From positions 3,119,501 through 3,183,500 of the forward strand of contig NZ_JAUSVK010000001.1 of the NCBI RefSeq assembly GCF_030814655.1: a stretch of DNA of 64,000 nucleotides, read 5' to 3'. The notes below the pieces were generated by a model, which saw only the letters and a program-made list of their open reading frames with translations, was not told the origin of the DNA and did not search any database. A program made the translations under genes and the position numbers. This document shows positions 49,513-58,394 of this stretch, piece by piece; the stretch's first letter is position 1, and the number at the start of each line of letters is the position of its first letter. The stretch is from Labrys monachus. Its GTDB lineage: Bacteria; Pseudomonadota; Alphaproteobacteria; Rhizobiales; Labraceae.

Positions 49513-51327
49513 TCAGGCCGCGCCATCCGCCGACGCGGCATCGAGCACGCGGAACTGCAGCCGCTCGCGGCCGCCCCAGCGATCGACGGAGAGCGATCCG
49601 GCGACGTGGACAGGCTTGCCGCGATGGGCGAGCAGCTTCGCGCCCAGGGGCTGCCCCACGGCACGGAAGGCGATGGCGTCGAGCATGGCGCCGTCGTGGC
49701 CCTTGAGGCGCAGGCGCAGATGCGCTCCGCCGACCTCGTCGGCGAACGCCACCCGATGGGCGGGCAAGGCCAGGACCGGTTCCGGATTGCCCTGGCCGAA
49801 CGGACCGGCCCGCTCGAGCATTTCGGCCAGCTCGATCGAGGCGCCCGAGGCCGCAAGCGCCCCGTCGATCTCGATCGCCGCCGCGGCCCGCGCCGCTTCG
49901 ACGCCGTGCCGCAGTTCCGCCTCGAGGAAGGCCCGGAAGGCGCCGAGCTCGGCCTGCGCCAGCGTCACTCCCGCCGCCATGGCATGGCCGCCACCCTTGG
50001 CGAGCAGGCCGCGCTCCACCGCCAGGCGCACGGCGCGGCCGAGATCGACGCCGCCGATCGAGCGGCCGGAGCCGGTGCCGACGCCCTCCTTGTTGAAGGC
50101 GATGGCGAAGGCCGGGCGGCCGAACCGCTCCTTCAGCCGGGCGGCGACGAGGCCGACGACGCCGGGATGCCAGTTCGCGGAGGCGGTGACGATCGCCGCG
50201 CCCTTCTCCTCGGCGCCGAGCGCCGCCACGGCCTCGACGAGGGCTTCCTCCAGCATGCCCGCCTCGACCGCCTGGCGCTCGCGATTGAGCCGGTCCAGCG
50301 TCGCCGCGATCGCCGAGGCCTCCTGATCGTCCTCCGTCACCAGCAGCCGCGCGCCCAGCGCCGCGTCGCCGATGCGCCCGCCGGCGTTGATGCGCGGACC
50401 GAGCAGGAAGCCGAGATGGTAGGGACGCGGCGGCCCGTCCAGCCGTGCCATGTCCATGAGGGCCCGCAGGCCCGCCCGCCGGCGCAGGCGCATCACCGCC
50501 AGGCCCCGGGCGACGAAGGCGCGGTTGAGCCCCTTCAGCGGCACCACGTCGGCGACCGTGCCGAGCGCGACGAGGTCGAGACGCGACAGGAGGTCCGGCT
50601 CCGGCCGTGCCGGCGTCCACCACCCGCGCCGCCTCAGCGCCCGGTTCGCCGCCACGAGGAGAAGGAACGTCACGCCGCACGCGCACAGATGCCCCTGCCC
50701 GGAAAGATCGTCGAGCCGGTTGGGATTCACCACGGCCACCGCCTCGGGCAAGGTCTCGCCGGCCTGGTGATGGTCCACCACCAGGGTCTCGAATCCGATC
50801 GCGGCGGCCAGCGCCAGGACGTCGATGCTGGTGGTGCCGCAATCCACCGTCACCAGCAGGCCGGCGCCCTCGGCCCGGAGCTGGCGGATCGCCTCCTCGT
50901 TGGGGCCATAGCCCTCGAAGATGCGGTCGGGAATATGGATGCGCGGCGTCGCTCCCGCCTCGGCCAGCCAGCCGGCGAGCAAGGCGGAGGAGGTCGCGCC
51001 GTCGACGTCGTAATCCCCGAAGATCGCGACCTTCTCGCCCGCCATGACGGCGTCCGCCAGACGCTCGGCCGCCTTGTCCATGTCCCTGAGCAGGGACGGA
51101 TCCGGCATGAAGTGCCGGATGCTGGGGTCGAGGAAGGCGTCGGCCTCCTCGGGCGTGACGCCGCGGCCGGCCAGCACGCGGGCCAGGAGGTCCGGCAATC
51201 CGGCGCGCTGGGCAAGGGCGAGGGCGAGCATCTGCCCCTTGCCGTCCAGCCGGTCGCGCCAGGCCTTGCCGGTAAAGGAGGATTGCACGTCGAGGAAGAA
51301 GCGTGGCAGCGTCGCGGGACTCAGCAT
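49513..51327 (-). CDS. recJ: Single-stranded-DNA-specific exonuclease RecJ
   Basis: RecJ degrades single-stranded DNA 5'-3' in recombination and mismatch repair. The product is 604 residues. The DHH phosphoesterase motifs are visible: IFGDYDVDGATSSALL (about residues 102-117), TVDCGTTS (160-167), VVDHH (183-187), then RINAGGRIG and the DHHA1 block KGGGHAMAAGVT. The C-terminal OB-like region ends QFRVLDAAS. The ATG at 51327 gives the standard N-terminal length; the frame is open upstream. It converges with the reductase gene (23 bp). Confidence 0.95.
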   Translation of the reverse strand: MLSPATLPRFFLDVQSSFTGKAWRDRLDGKGQMLALALAQRAGLPDLLARVLAGRGVTPEEADAFLDPSIRHFMPDPSLLRDMDKAAERLADAVMAGEKVAIFGDYDVDGATSSALLAGWLAEAGATPRIHIPDRIFEGYGPNEEAIRQLRAEGAGLLVTVDCGTTSIDVLALAAAIGFETLVVDHHQAGETLPEAVAVVNPNRLDDLSGQGHLCACGVTFLLLVAANRALRRRGWWTPARPEPDLLSRLDLVALGTVADVVPLKGLNRAFVARGLAVMRLRRRAGLRALMDMARLDGPPRPYHLGFLLGPRINAGGRIGDAALGARLLVTEDDQEASAIAATLDRLNRERQAVEAGMLEEALVEAVAALGAEEKGAAIVTASANWHPGVVGLVAARLKERFGRPAFAIAFNKEGVGTGSGRSIGGVDLGRAVRLAVERGLLAKGGGHAMAAGVTLAQAELGAFRAFLEAELRHGVEAARAAAAIEIDGALAASGASIELAEMLERAGPFGQGNPEPVLALPAHRVAFADEVGGAHLRLRLKGHDGAMLDAIAFRAVGQPLGAKLLAHRGKPVHVAGSLSVDRWGGRERLQFRVLDAASADGAA

Positions 51328-51421
51328 GGCCGGAGCATATCGGCACCGCAGCCGCGCTGAACAGACATTTTGCCACGGACGGCCCGCCCTCCCGCATCGC
51401 CGCCTTGACGGGGCGCCATGA

Positions 51422-51592
51422 TCCGCCAACAACAGCGGCATCGGGCTCCGGCGATGCGAAAGGACAGCGGGGATGGCGCGGTGGCGCGAAGCCCTCTATG
51501 CCATGCTCCAGCGCAATGCCGAGCGTTCGGCCGCCTATTTCCGCATTCCCGCGCCCCAGGTGGTCCAGCTCGGCGTCGAAATCGAAATCTGA
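51422..51592 (+). pseudogene. 3' remnant of a kup potassium transporter gene
   Basis: An open stretch of about 56 codons ends MARWREALYAMLQRNAERSA then AYFRIPAPQVVQLGVEIEI and a TGA at 51590-51592. This matches the extreme C-terminus of Kup/TrkD low-affinity potassium transporters (W-x-x-x-L-F/Y, RNA, FFRIP, ELG, E/Q-V-E-I). No other part of the 630-residue transporter is present: an in-frame stop lies at 51419 and recJ starts leftward at 51327. So it is the truncated end of a deleted or rearranged kup gene. Confidence 0.7.
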
Positions 51593-51608
51593 AGCGGAGT
51601 ATTCGGGC

Positions 51609-52349
51609 ATGCAAGGCGACACCATCCTGACCTACGCCGCCGACGACATCGCCCTCGGCGCCTCCTGGGAGGAAATGCTCGCCCGGCGCCGCCTCCCGAA
51701 GCTGCTCGCCCGTCAATTGAAGAAGCTTTCGCATGCCCGCCACGGTGACCGGCACGACCTGCTGCGCGCCTCGATCCGCAACAATCTCGGCATTCGTGTC
51801 GGCAAATACACCTATGGCTTCGACAAGCTCTGCTTCAGACGCTCGACCGTCTCCGAGATCGGCGCCTTCACCTCGATCGGCCAGAACGTGCAGCTCTCGC
51901 TGGGCAATCATCCGCTCGATCGCGTCTCGACGCATCCGTTCTTCTATCTGAAGCAGTTCGGCCTCGCCACGCGGGACAGCCGCGAGATCATCCCGAAGAG
52001 CAGGCCGATCGTCATCGGCCACGACGTGTGGATCGGCCGCGACGTCACCCTGCTGACGGGCGTGACCCTCGGCCACGGCGCCATCGTCGCGGCGGGCGCG
52101 GTGGTCGCACGGGACGTGCCGCCCTACACGCTGGTCGGCGGCGTGCCGGCCCGGCCGATCCGCATGCGCTTCGACGAGGCGACGGTGGCGGAACTCCTGC
52201 GGACGCAATGGTGGACCTGGAGCGACGAGAGGCTCAGGGAGAGCCTGCCCGACTTCTTCGATATCGCCCGCTTCCGGGCCAACCATGCCGAAGGGCGTGA
52301 CATGGCCGGCGACTCCGGCGGGAGCGATATGCGAGGCGACGATCGGTAG
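51609..52349 (+). CDS. Left-handed beta-helix (hexapeptide) acyltransferase
   Basis: A 246-residue acetyl/acyltransferase with a hexapeptide-repeat beta helix. The N-terminal 60 residues are helical. The repeats start near GIRVGKYTYGF and VSEIGAFTSIGQNVQLS, and continue IVIGHDVWIGRDVTLLTGVTLGHGAIVAAGAVVARDV. HPLDRVSTHPFFY carries the His usual in the xenobiotic/CatB-like group. GGVPARPIRMRF is the typical C-terminal signature. It probably acetylates a sugar of a surface polysaccharide, given the GT61 and CDP-sugar genes downstream. The ATG at 51609 has a GGAG site 9 bp upstream. Confidence 0.88.
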   Translation: MQGDTILTYAADDIALGASWEEMLARRRLPKLLARQLKKLSHARHGDRHDLLRASIRNNLGIRVGKYTYGFDKLCFRRSTVSEIGAFTSIGQNVQLSLGNHPLDRVSTHPFFYLKQFGLATRDSREIIPKSRPIVIGHDVWIGRDVTLLTGVTLGHGAIVAAGAVVARDVPPYTLVGGVPARPIRMRFDEATVAELLRTQWWTWSDERLRESLPDFFDIARFRANHAEGRDMAGDSGGSDMRGDDR

Positions 52350-52559
52350 CGGGAGGCATGCGCCTTCGAACATGAAGATGCATCGCGAAAATGCCCATCC
52401 CCAGGCACAGCCCCTCACCTCTATCCTCTCCCCGCGATGCGGGGCGAGGGGACATCGGCGTCGGGATCATCCCGCACCGTCTCCGTCTCGCCGAACTCTT
52501 TCGAGGGGCGGCGCAAGAGTGGGATGCAAGACCTGCACGCCCAGGACCGTCGCCGCGCT
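52350..52559. repeat. Intergenic region with CTCTCCCCGC/GCGGGG hairpin repeat
   Basis: 210 bp between convergent genes. It includes CCTCTCCCCGC-GAT-GCGGGGCGAGG (about 52424-52448), one mismatch in 11-bp arms, preceded by CCCCTCACC. This resembles a dispersed palindromic element common between genes in Rhizobiales (from memory). It might also act as a bidirectional terminator, but there is no T run. Confidence 0.5.
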
Positions 52560-53747
52560 CTATATCGGTTCGCGGAGGGCTCCCGCCAGGGCGCTGCGGA
52601 ACAGGTTTTCGTCGAGCATGAAAGCCTGGTCGTAATCGCCCGGGCCGCCGACCAGGAACGCATAGTCGAGGCCGAGGCGCTTGCTGAGCCACAGATAGGT
52701 GCTCTTGGTGAAGTTCTCCGGGAAGATCTCGATCATCTTCGTGCCGGGCCGGCAGAAGGCGAGATTGCCGAGCCCGGCGCCATGCACGCCGACGACGATG
52801 TCGGCCTGCGAGAAATTGCGCACCTGCTCGGCGTGGTTGCCGGCATGGGCCTCGAAGCGCTCGAAGCCGTGCTCCCTGGCGATCTCCCAAAGGGCCTCCT
52901 CATTGAGGAGCCGCCTGATCTTGCTGCCGCCGCGGCTGAAGAACAGGCGCCGACCGCTTCCCGGCGGGACGGCATAGTGGTCCCGGAAAATCTCGGCCAA
53001 ATGCCGGACCGGCGCAGGATCGGCAAAGGTCCATTCCGCATTGCCGCCGTCGAAGGACAGCCAGAGTGCCTCCGCCGCCGGGGCGACGGCATCGTCGGCG
53101 AGTTCGGCGACATGCACCCCTGGAAATCGTCGCGCGATCAGCTCGCATCCCAGCGCCAGCGTCGCCAGGCGGGATTTCGGCACGACGAGCGTCAGCGGCA
53201 TTCCCCGCGGATGCAGCCGGTCGAGATAGTCGACGATGGGCACGAGATCATGGAACAGCGCATGGTAGTAATTGTCGGTGCGCATCAGGAAGAAGCTGCG
53301 TCCGCCGATCGACGGCGCCGGCCGCAGCTTCCCCGGCTTGGCGAAGTTCCAGTTGGCCTGCCCCTTCTGCGCCAGGGCGACGACCACGGCATGCCGCTCC
53401 GGCACGAAGATCCGGCTGACATGGCCGAGCAGCACGGCGTCGCGAATCAGCCCCGAGAACCGGGCGATGCGGACCGTCGGCCCGCCTTCCCACGTCCCGG
53501 CGAGCGTGTCATAGAGCCAACAGCGATCCCGGACGAAATCGGTCTCCTCGGCCGAAAACAGGGTCGGCAGGTCGATGCGGGCGTCTTCGAGCACGGTGGT
53601 CGCCGCCGCTTCCGGCAGGATTGCCTGCGGATAGAAGGAATAGCGCCGCTGCAAAGCGGGGATGCGGCCGATGGTGGCCCGGGCCAGCATCCAGCGCAGA
53701 TAGCGAATGTTGAAGCGCTTGCGAAATCCGGATTTGACACGGGCCAT
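52560..53747 (-). CDS. Glycosyltransferase family 61 protein
   Basis: A 395-residue protein of the GT61 (DUF563) family. Recognisable segments are FFLMRTDNYYHALFHDLVP (about residues 150-168), RLFFSRGGSKIRRLLNEEAL, and VGVHGAGLGNLAFCRPGTKM near residue 320, the nucleotide-sugar-binding signature. Bacterial members are usually in capsule, exopolysaccharide or lipopolysaccharide loci. The ATG at 53747 (MARVKSGFRKR) is preferred over a TTG at 53825. It is divergent from the CDP-sugar cassette, so it may transfer the sugar made there; this is inference. Confidence 0.87.
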   Translation of the reverse strand: MARVKSGFRKRFNIRYLRWMLARATIGRIPALQRRYSFYPQAILPEAAATTVLEDARIDLPTLFSAEETDFVRDRCWLYDTLAGTWEGGPTVRIARFSGLIRDAVLLGHVSRIFVPERHAVVVALAQKGQANWNFAKPGKLRPAPSIGGRSFFLMRTDNYYHALFHDLVPIVDYLDRLHPRGMPLTLVVPKSRLATLALGCELIARRFPGVHVAELADDAVAPAAEALWLSFDGGNAEWTFADPAPVRHLAEIFRDHYAVPPGSGRRLFFSRGGSKIRRLLNEEALWEIAREHGFERFEAHAGNHAEQVRNFSQADIVVGVHGAGLGNLAFCRPGTKMIEIFPENFTKSTYLWLSKRLGLDYAFLVGGPGDYDQAFMLDENLFRSALAGALREPI

Positions 53748-53849
53748 GCGGGAAAGCTTTGCTCTTGGCCGCGACGACGGCGCTTGATTGCCAATGAGGG
53801 GCCGAGCCGCTATAGCCGCGGTCAAATTCTCTGTCTATCGGGTCCGACC

Positions 53850-54623
53850 TTGAAAGCCATCATTCTAGCCGGCGGCATGGGCACGCGTATTTCCGAAGAG
53901 TCGCATCTGCGGCCCAAGCCCATGATCGAAATCGGCGGGCGGCCGATCCTGTGGCACATCATGAAGATCTACAGCCGCTTCGGCATCAACGACTTCGTCG
54001 TCTGCCTCGGCTACAAGGGCTATATGATCAAGGAGTATTTTTCCAACTACTTCCTGCACAACGCCGATGTCACGATCGACGCCGAAAAGAACGAGCTCAT
54101 CTATCACAACAAGAAGGCCGAGCCCTGGCGCGTGACGCTGGTGGACACGGGCGAGACCAGCATGACGGGCGGTCGCTTGAAGCGTGTCGCCCCCTTCCTG
54201 GATGCGGACGAGCCCTTCTGCTTCACCTATGGCGACGGCGTCGCCAACATCGACATCGCGGCGCTCATCGCCTTCCACAAGAGCCACGGCAAGCGCGCGA
54301 CGCTGACCGGCGTCGTCCCGCCGGGGCGCTACGGCTCGCTGTCGCTCGACGGCGACCGCGTCACCCATTTCATCGAGAAGCCGCCCGGCGACAACACGCT
54401 GATCAATGGCGGCTTCTTCGTGCTGCAGCCGGACGTGATCGAGCTCATCGAAGGGGATGCCGTCCCCTGGGAAGCGGCGCCCCTCGAGACCCTCGCGGCA
54501 ACCGGGGAGCTGATGGTCTACCGGCATACCGGCTTCTGGCAGCCGATGGACACGTTGCGCGACAAGAACCATCTCGAACAGCTCTGGTCCGAGGGCAAGG
54601 CGCCCTGGAAGGTCTGGGCGTGA
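53850..54623 (+). CDS. rfbF: Glucose-1-phosphate cytidylyltransferase
   Basis: This enzyme makes CDP-glucose from glucose-1-phosphate and CTP, the entry step to CDP-linked deoxysugars. The product is 257 residues. The nucleotidyltransferase motif AIILAGGMGTRISEESHLRPKPM occupies residues 3-25, and GGRPILWHIMKIYS follows. CFTYGDGVANIDI holds the metal-binding Asp, and later HTGFWQPMDTLRDK is characteristic of RfbF. The start is a TTG at 53850, giving the family's normal MKAIILAGG beginning. Its stop overlaps the GTG of the dehydratase gene (GTGA), the first of several coupled starts in this cassette. Confidence 0.95.
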   Translation: MKAIILAGGMGTRISEESHLRPKPMIEIGGRPILWHIMKIYSRFGINDFVVCLGYKGYMIKEYFSNYFLHNADVTIDAEKNELIYHNKKAEPWRVTLVDTGETSMTGGRLKRVAPFLDADEPFCFTYGDGVANIDIAALIAFHKSHGKRATLTGVVPPGRYGSLSLDGDRVTHFIEKPPGDNTLINGGFFVLQPDVIELIEGDAVPWEAAPLETLAATGELMVYRHTGFWQPMDTLRDKNHLEQLWSEGKAPWKVWA

Positions 54624-55684
54624 GCGCGGCCCTTCCCACGGCGGCGTTCTGGCGCGGCAGGCGGGTCCTCCTCACCGGGCATACCGGTTTCAAGGGAGGC
54701 TGGACGGCCCTCTGGCTGCATCACCTCGGCGCCGAGGTCACCGGCTTCGCCTTGCCGCCCGCCGCCGACCAGACGCTTTTTCGCGACGCCCGGGTGGACC
54801 TCGCCGTCCACTCCTCCTTCGGCGACCTGCGCGATCTCGATGCGGTCCGGCAGGTGGTCGAGGCCTCGCGGCCGGAGGTCGTGCTGCATCTGGCGGCGCA
54901 GGCGCTGGTGCGCCGCTCGATCGCCGACCCCGTCGAGACCTTCGCCTCCAATGTGATGGGAACCGTCCACCTGCTCGAAGCCCTGCGGGGCGCGACCGGA
55001 TTGAAGGGCGTGCTGGCCGTCACGTCCGACAAGGTCTACGCCAATGAGGAGAAGGGCCTCGCCTTCGTCGAGGACGACAAGCTCGGCGGCAAGGATCCCT
55101 ATTCCGCCTCCAAGGCGGCCGCCGAGATCGTCGCCTTTTCCTATGCGCGATCCTATTTCGACAAGGCCGGCATCGCCCTGGCGACAGCGCGCGGCGGCAA
55201 TGTCATCGGCGGCGGCGATCATTCGGCGGACCGGCTGGTGCCCGACATCGTGCGGTCCGTGCGCAGCGGCGCGACGCTCGAACTGCGCCATCCCGAGGCG
55301 ACCCGTCCCTGGCAGCACGTGCTCGACTGCATCTGTGGCTACCTTGTCTATGCCGAAGCCATGATCACGCGGCCGGGCCTGCCGCGCGCGCTCAATTTCG
55401 GGCCGGACCCGTCACGGCCGCTCGCCGTCTCGGCGGTGGCGGACGCGATCTTCGAGGCGCTGGGGCGAAAGCCGGCCTGGGTGCACCGGCCGGTTCCCGG
55501 CTCGATCGAGATGCAGGCCCTCGCCGTCGATTCGACCGAGGCCCGGAACGTGCTCGCCTGGCGAGACCGCCTTGCCGGCAAGCCGGGCCTGGCGTGGACC
55601 GCGCAATGGTATGCCGCCGAGGCCGCGGGCGCGGACATGCATGCCTTCACCCTCGACCAGATCAACCGTTTCCCGACGCTCTGA
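54620..55684 (+). CDS. rfbG: CDP-glucose 4,6-dehydratase
   Basis: An NAD-dependent extended SDR that converts CDP-glucose to CDP-4-keto-6-deoxyglucose. The product is 354 residues. The NAD site is LLTGHTGFKGGWTALWLHHL (about residues 17-36), characteristic of RfbG. The catalytic set is TSDKVY (Thr/Ser-Asp) and YSASKAAAE (Tyr/Lys, about 160-168). ATRPWQHVLDCICGYL is the typical C-terminal segment. Translation starts at GTG 54620, overlapping the rfbF stop. The next gene starts 10 bp downstream. Confidence 0.95.
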   Translation: MSAALPTAAFWRGRRVLLTGHTGFKGGWTALWLHHLGAEVTGFALPPAADQTLFRDARVDLAVHSSFGDLRDLDAVRQVVEASRPEVVLHLAAQALVRRSIADPVETFASNVMGTVHLLEALRGATGLKGVLAVTSDKVYANEEKGLAFVEDDKLGGKDPYSASKAAAEIVAFSYARSYFDKAGIALATARGGNVIGGGDHSADRLVPDIVRSVRSGATLELRHPEATRPWQHVLDCICGYLVYAEAMITRPGLPRALNFGPDPSRPLAVSAVADAIFEALGRKPAWVHRPVPGSIEMQALAVDSTEARNVLAWRDRLAGKPGLAWTAQWYAAEAAGADMHAFTLDQINRFPTL

Positions 55685-55694
55685 AGCGATAGCC

Positions 55695-56927
55695 ATGACA
55701 TCCGTTCCCAATTGCCGATTCTGCGCCACGCCGCTCACCGTCACCTTGTGCGACCTCGGTGCCATGCCGCTGGCGAACGACTATCGCCTGCCGGACGAAA
55801 AAAGCCCCGAGCGCAGCTTCCCGCTGCATGCGCGGGTGTGCCCCAGCTGCTTCCTCGTACAGGTCGACGATTCCGTGCCGCCGGATGCGATCTTTTCGGA
55901 CTATGCGTATTTTTCCTCCTATTCGGACAGCTGGGTCGCCCACGCCCGGCGCTACGCCGAAGCGATGGTCGCCCGCTTCGGTCTCGGACCGCAATCGCTG
56001 GTGGTCGAGATCGCCTCCAATGACGGCTACCTGCTGCAGCATTTCAAGGCTGCCGGCATTCCGGTGCTGGGCGTCGAGCCGGCCGCCAATGTCGCCGAGA
56101 CCGCACGCGCCAAGGGCATCGAGACGGAGGTGGCGTTCTTCGGCGTCGAGACCGCGCGGCGCCTGGCGGCGGGGGGCAAGCGGGCCGACCTGATGGCCGC
56201 CAACAATGTGCTCGCCCATGTTCCCGACATCCGCGACTTCGTCGGCGGTTTCGCCGTTCTGCTGAAACCGGAGGGCGTCGTCACCTTCGAGTTTCCGCAT
56301 GTGCTGAACCTCATCGAGAAGGTCCAGTTCGACACCATCTATCACGAGCACTTCTCCTATCTCTCGCTGGTGACGGTCGAGAAGGTGTTCGCCGCGGTCG
56401 GGCTCGAGGCCATCGACGTCGAGGAACTGCCGACGCATGGCGGCTCGCTGCGGCTGTTCGCGGCCCCGGCCGGATCGGGCCGCGTGCCCTCGCCCCGCCT
56501 CGGCGCCCTGCGCGCCAAGGAGCATGCCGCCGGCCTCGACACGCTCGCCGGCTATGAAGGCTTCGCGGCCAAGGTCGCCGAGGTCAAGCGCGGCTTCCTC
56601 GCCTTCCTCGCCGAGGCCAAGGCGGCGGGCAGGAAGATCGCCGCCTACGGCGCCGCCGCCAAGGGCAACACCTTCCTGAATTTCTGCGGCGCGACCCCGG
56701 ACGACATCGTCGCGGTGTTCGACCGCTCGCTCGCCAAGCAGGGCCGGCTCCTGCCCGGCAGCGGCATACCGATCCTGCCGCCGGAAAGCATTCCGGACGT
56801 CGCGCCGGACTATCTCGTCATCCTGCCCTGGAATATCGCCGAGGAAGTGATGGCGCAGGCCCGCGAGCTCATGGCGCCGGAAGCCCGGTTCGTCGTCGCC
56901 GTGCCGCAGATCAAGATCATGCCGTGA
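55695..56927 (+). CDS. NDP-sugar C-methyltransferase-type SAM-dependent methyltransferase
   Basis: A 410-residue three-part methyltransferase of the kind acting on nucleotide-linked keto-deoxysugars. An N-terminal zinc-binding domain has CRFC and CPSC (residues 7-10 and about 49-52). The SAM domain has VVEIASNDGYLLQHFKAAG (about 99-117) and FDTIYHEHFSYLS, whose Tyr-His-Glu-His is a hallmark of TylC3/NovU-like C-methyltransferases. The C-terminal domain has IAAYGAAAKGNTFLN. It would add a methyl group to the CDP-4-keto-6-deoxysugar from RfbG, most likely at C3 or C5; the position is not known. Its stop overlaps the epimerase start. Confidence 0.88.
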   Translation: MTSVPNCRFCATPLTVTLCDLGAMPLANDYRLPDEKSPERSFPLHARVCPSCFLVQVDDSVPPDAIFSDYAYFSSYSDSWVAHARRYAEAMVARFGLGPQSLVVEIASNDGYLLQHFKAAGIPVLGVEPAANVAETARAKGIETEVAFFGVETARRLAAGGKRADLMAANNVLAHVPDIRDFVGGFAVLLKPEGVVTFEFPHVLNLIEKVQFDTIYHEHFSYLSLVTVEKVFAAVGLEAIDVEELPTHGGSLRLFAAPAGSGRVPSPRLGALRAKEHAAGLDTLAGYEGFAAKVAEVKRGFLAFLAEAKAAGRKIAAYGAAAKGNTFLNFCGATPDDIVAVFDRSLAKQGRLLPGSGIPILPPESIPDVAPDYLVILPWNIAEEVMAQARELMAPEARFVVAVPQIKIMP

Positions 56928-57454
56928 GGTTCCAGCCCACGAAAATCCCGGGCTGCTTCCTGATCGAGCCCGACCTGCGGCGCGACGGCCGCGGCTTCTT
57001 CGCACGGCTCTATTGCCCGGACGAATTCACCGCCGCCGGCATCGAATTCACGCCCGTCCAGACCAACCTCTCGCGCAACGACAGGGCGCATACCCTGCGC
57101 GGGCTGCATTTCCAGGATCCCCCGCTCGCGGAGGCCAAGCTGGTGCAGGTCGTGCGCGGCGCGATCTTCGATGTCGTGGTGGATCTGCGGCCGGAGAGCC
57201 CGGCCTATCGGCAATGGGTCGGCGTCGAACTCACGGGCGAGGACGCCTGCCAGGTCTTCGTGCCGGAGGGCTGCGCCCACGGCTTCCTGACCTTGTGCGC
57301 CGCGACGGACGTGCTTTACGGCATGGGGCGCAAATATGTCCCCGGCCATGCCCGCGGCTACCGGTTCGACGATGCGGCCTTCGGGATCGAATGGCCCCAT
57401 GCGCCCGCATCGATTTCGCCGACGGACCTCGGCTGGGCGCCGTTCCCCGGCTGA
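56924..57454 (+). CDS. rfbC: dTDP-4-dehydrorhamnose 3,5-epimerase family protein
   Basis: A 176-residue cupin epimerase. Family marks are DGRGFFARLYCPDEF, TNLSRNDRAHTLRGLHFQ (catalytic His near residue 64), KLVQVVRGAIFDVVVDLR and VPEGCAHGFLTL. In the dTDP pathway RfbC epimerises C3 and C5 of a 4-keto-6-deoxysugar; here, after a CDP-glucose route, it may act on a CDP-linked and possibly methylated keto sugar. The GTG start at 56924 overlaps the methyltransferase stop. No dedicated 4-ketoreductase follows on this strand, and the downstream SDR is convergent. Confidence 0.9.
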   Translation: MRFQPTKIPGCFLIEPDLRRDGRGFFARLYCPDEFTAAGIEFTPVQTNLSRNDRAHTLRGLHFQDPPLAEAKLVQVVRGAIFDVVVDLRPESPAYRQWVGVELTGEDACQVFVPEGCAHGFLTLCAATDVLYGMGRKYVPGHARGYRFDDAAFGIEWPHAPASISPTDLGWAPFPG

Positions 57455-57458
57455 CCAC

Positions 57459-58289
57459 TCAGCCGTCGAGGTCCATCGACAAGGCCGCGTCCCTCTGCCC
57501 CTCGAGCTCGGCGAGCCGGCCTCGGAGCGCATTGCCGATGGAGGCGTAGGCCGTGGCCCCGAATGTCAGCCGCAGCGGTCCGTTCTCCGTCTCGGCGGAG
57601 GCGATCATCGCCTCGACCATCTTCGCCGGATCCCCCTTTGCCGTGAAGGAGCCGTCGGCCCAGGCGCGGCGGAGGTTTCCCACCGGCGTCTTCTCATAGG
57701 CCGGCGCCGGCTCGGCCGTGACCAGGCCCGCCGCAAAATTGGTCTGCGTCGGCCCGGGCTCGACGAGCGTGAAGGTGATGCCGAACGGCGCAACCTCCTG
57801 GCGGACGGCCTCGACGAAGCCTTCTATGCCCCATTTGCTCGCGTGATAGAGGCTGAAGCCGGGATAGGCCATCTGCCCGCCTTCCGATGAGACCTGCAGG
57901 ATCCTGCCGCCACCCTGGTTTCTCAAATGCGGGATCACCGCGCGGATGAGCTGGATGGAGCCGATGAGGTTGGTCTCGATCAGGGAGCCGATCTGCTCGT
58001 CGCCCAGTTCCTCCGCCGCGCCGAAGAGGCCGTAGCCGGCATTGCTCGCGACGACGTCGATGCGGCCGAGTTCGCGAAAGGCCCGATCGACCGCGCGTCG
58101 CATCGCCGGGATGTCGGTAACGTCGAGCGACGCCGTCCAGAGCCTGTCGCCATGCTCTTTGCCGAGGTCCGCGAGCGTTTCGGGCCTGCGCGCCGTTGCC
58201 GCCACGCGGTCGCCGCGAGCCAGGAGGCGCTCGGTGAGAAGCCGTCCGAAGCCGGATGAAGCGCCGGTGATGAACCATGTTCTGCTCAT
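57459..58289 (-). CDS. Classical short-chain dehydrogenase/reductase
   Basis: A 276-residue SDR. The NADP site is TWFITGASSGFGRLLTERLL (about residues 4-23), and a second conserved block is VVASNAGYGLFG. The catalytic residues are Ser in ILQVSSEGG and the Tyr/Lys pair YHASKWG near residues 153-159. It resembles oxidoreductases of the 17-beta-HSD-like cluster often found beside LysR regulators. It is divergent from the LysR gene at 58395, so it is probably that regulator's target rather than part of the CDP-sugar cassette with which it converges (4-bp gap). Confidence 0.9.
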   Translation of the reverse strand: MSRTWFITGASSGFGRLLTERLLARGDRVAATARRPETLADLGKEHGDRLWTASLDVTDIPAMRRAVDRAFRELGRIDVVASNAGYGLFGAAEELGDEQIGSLIETNLIGSIQLIRAVIPHLRNQGGGRILQVSSEGGQMAYPGFSLYHASKWGIEGFVEAVRQEVAPFGITFTLVEPGPTQTNFAAGLVTAEPAPAYEKTPVGNLRRAWADGSFTAKGDPAKMVEAMIASAETENGPLRLTFGATAYASIGNALRGRLAELEGQRDAALSMDLDG

Positions 58290-58394
58290 GCAAGAGTCCT
58301 CGTCTCGCCGCGTGATTACGGCTTTCCGGCAAGATAGCCCTTCCAATTGGTGATACTATCCACTCAATCTTCCATGACGTGCTGAAGAATACCC

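Noticed and set aside
48749-51625. A 958-codon minus-strand frame across recJ and the reductase gene
   Set aside because: It spans several real genes in the wrong frame and has low-complexity Arg/Gly sequence; recJ in the neighbouring frame is unmistakable.
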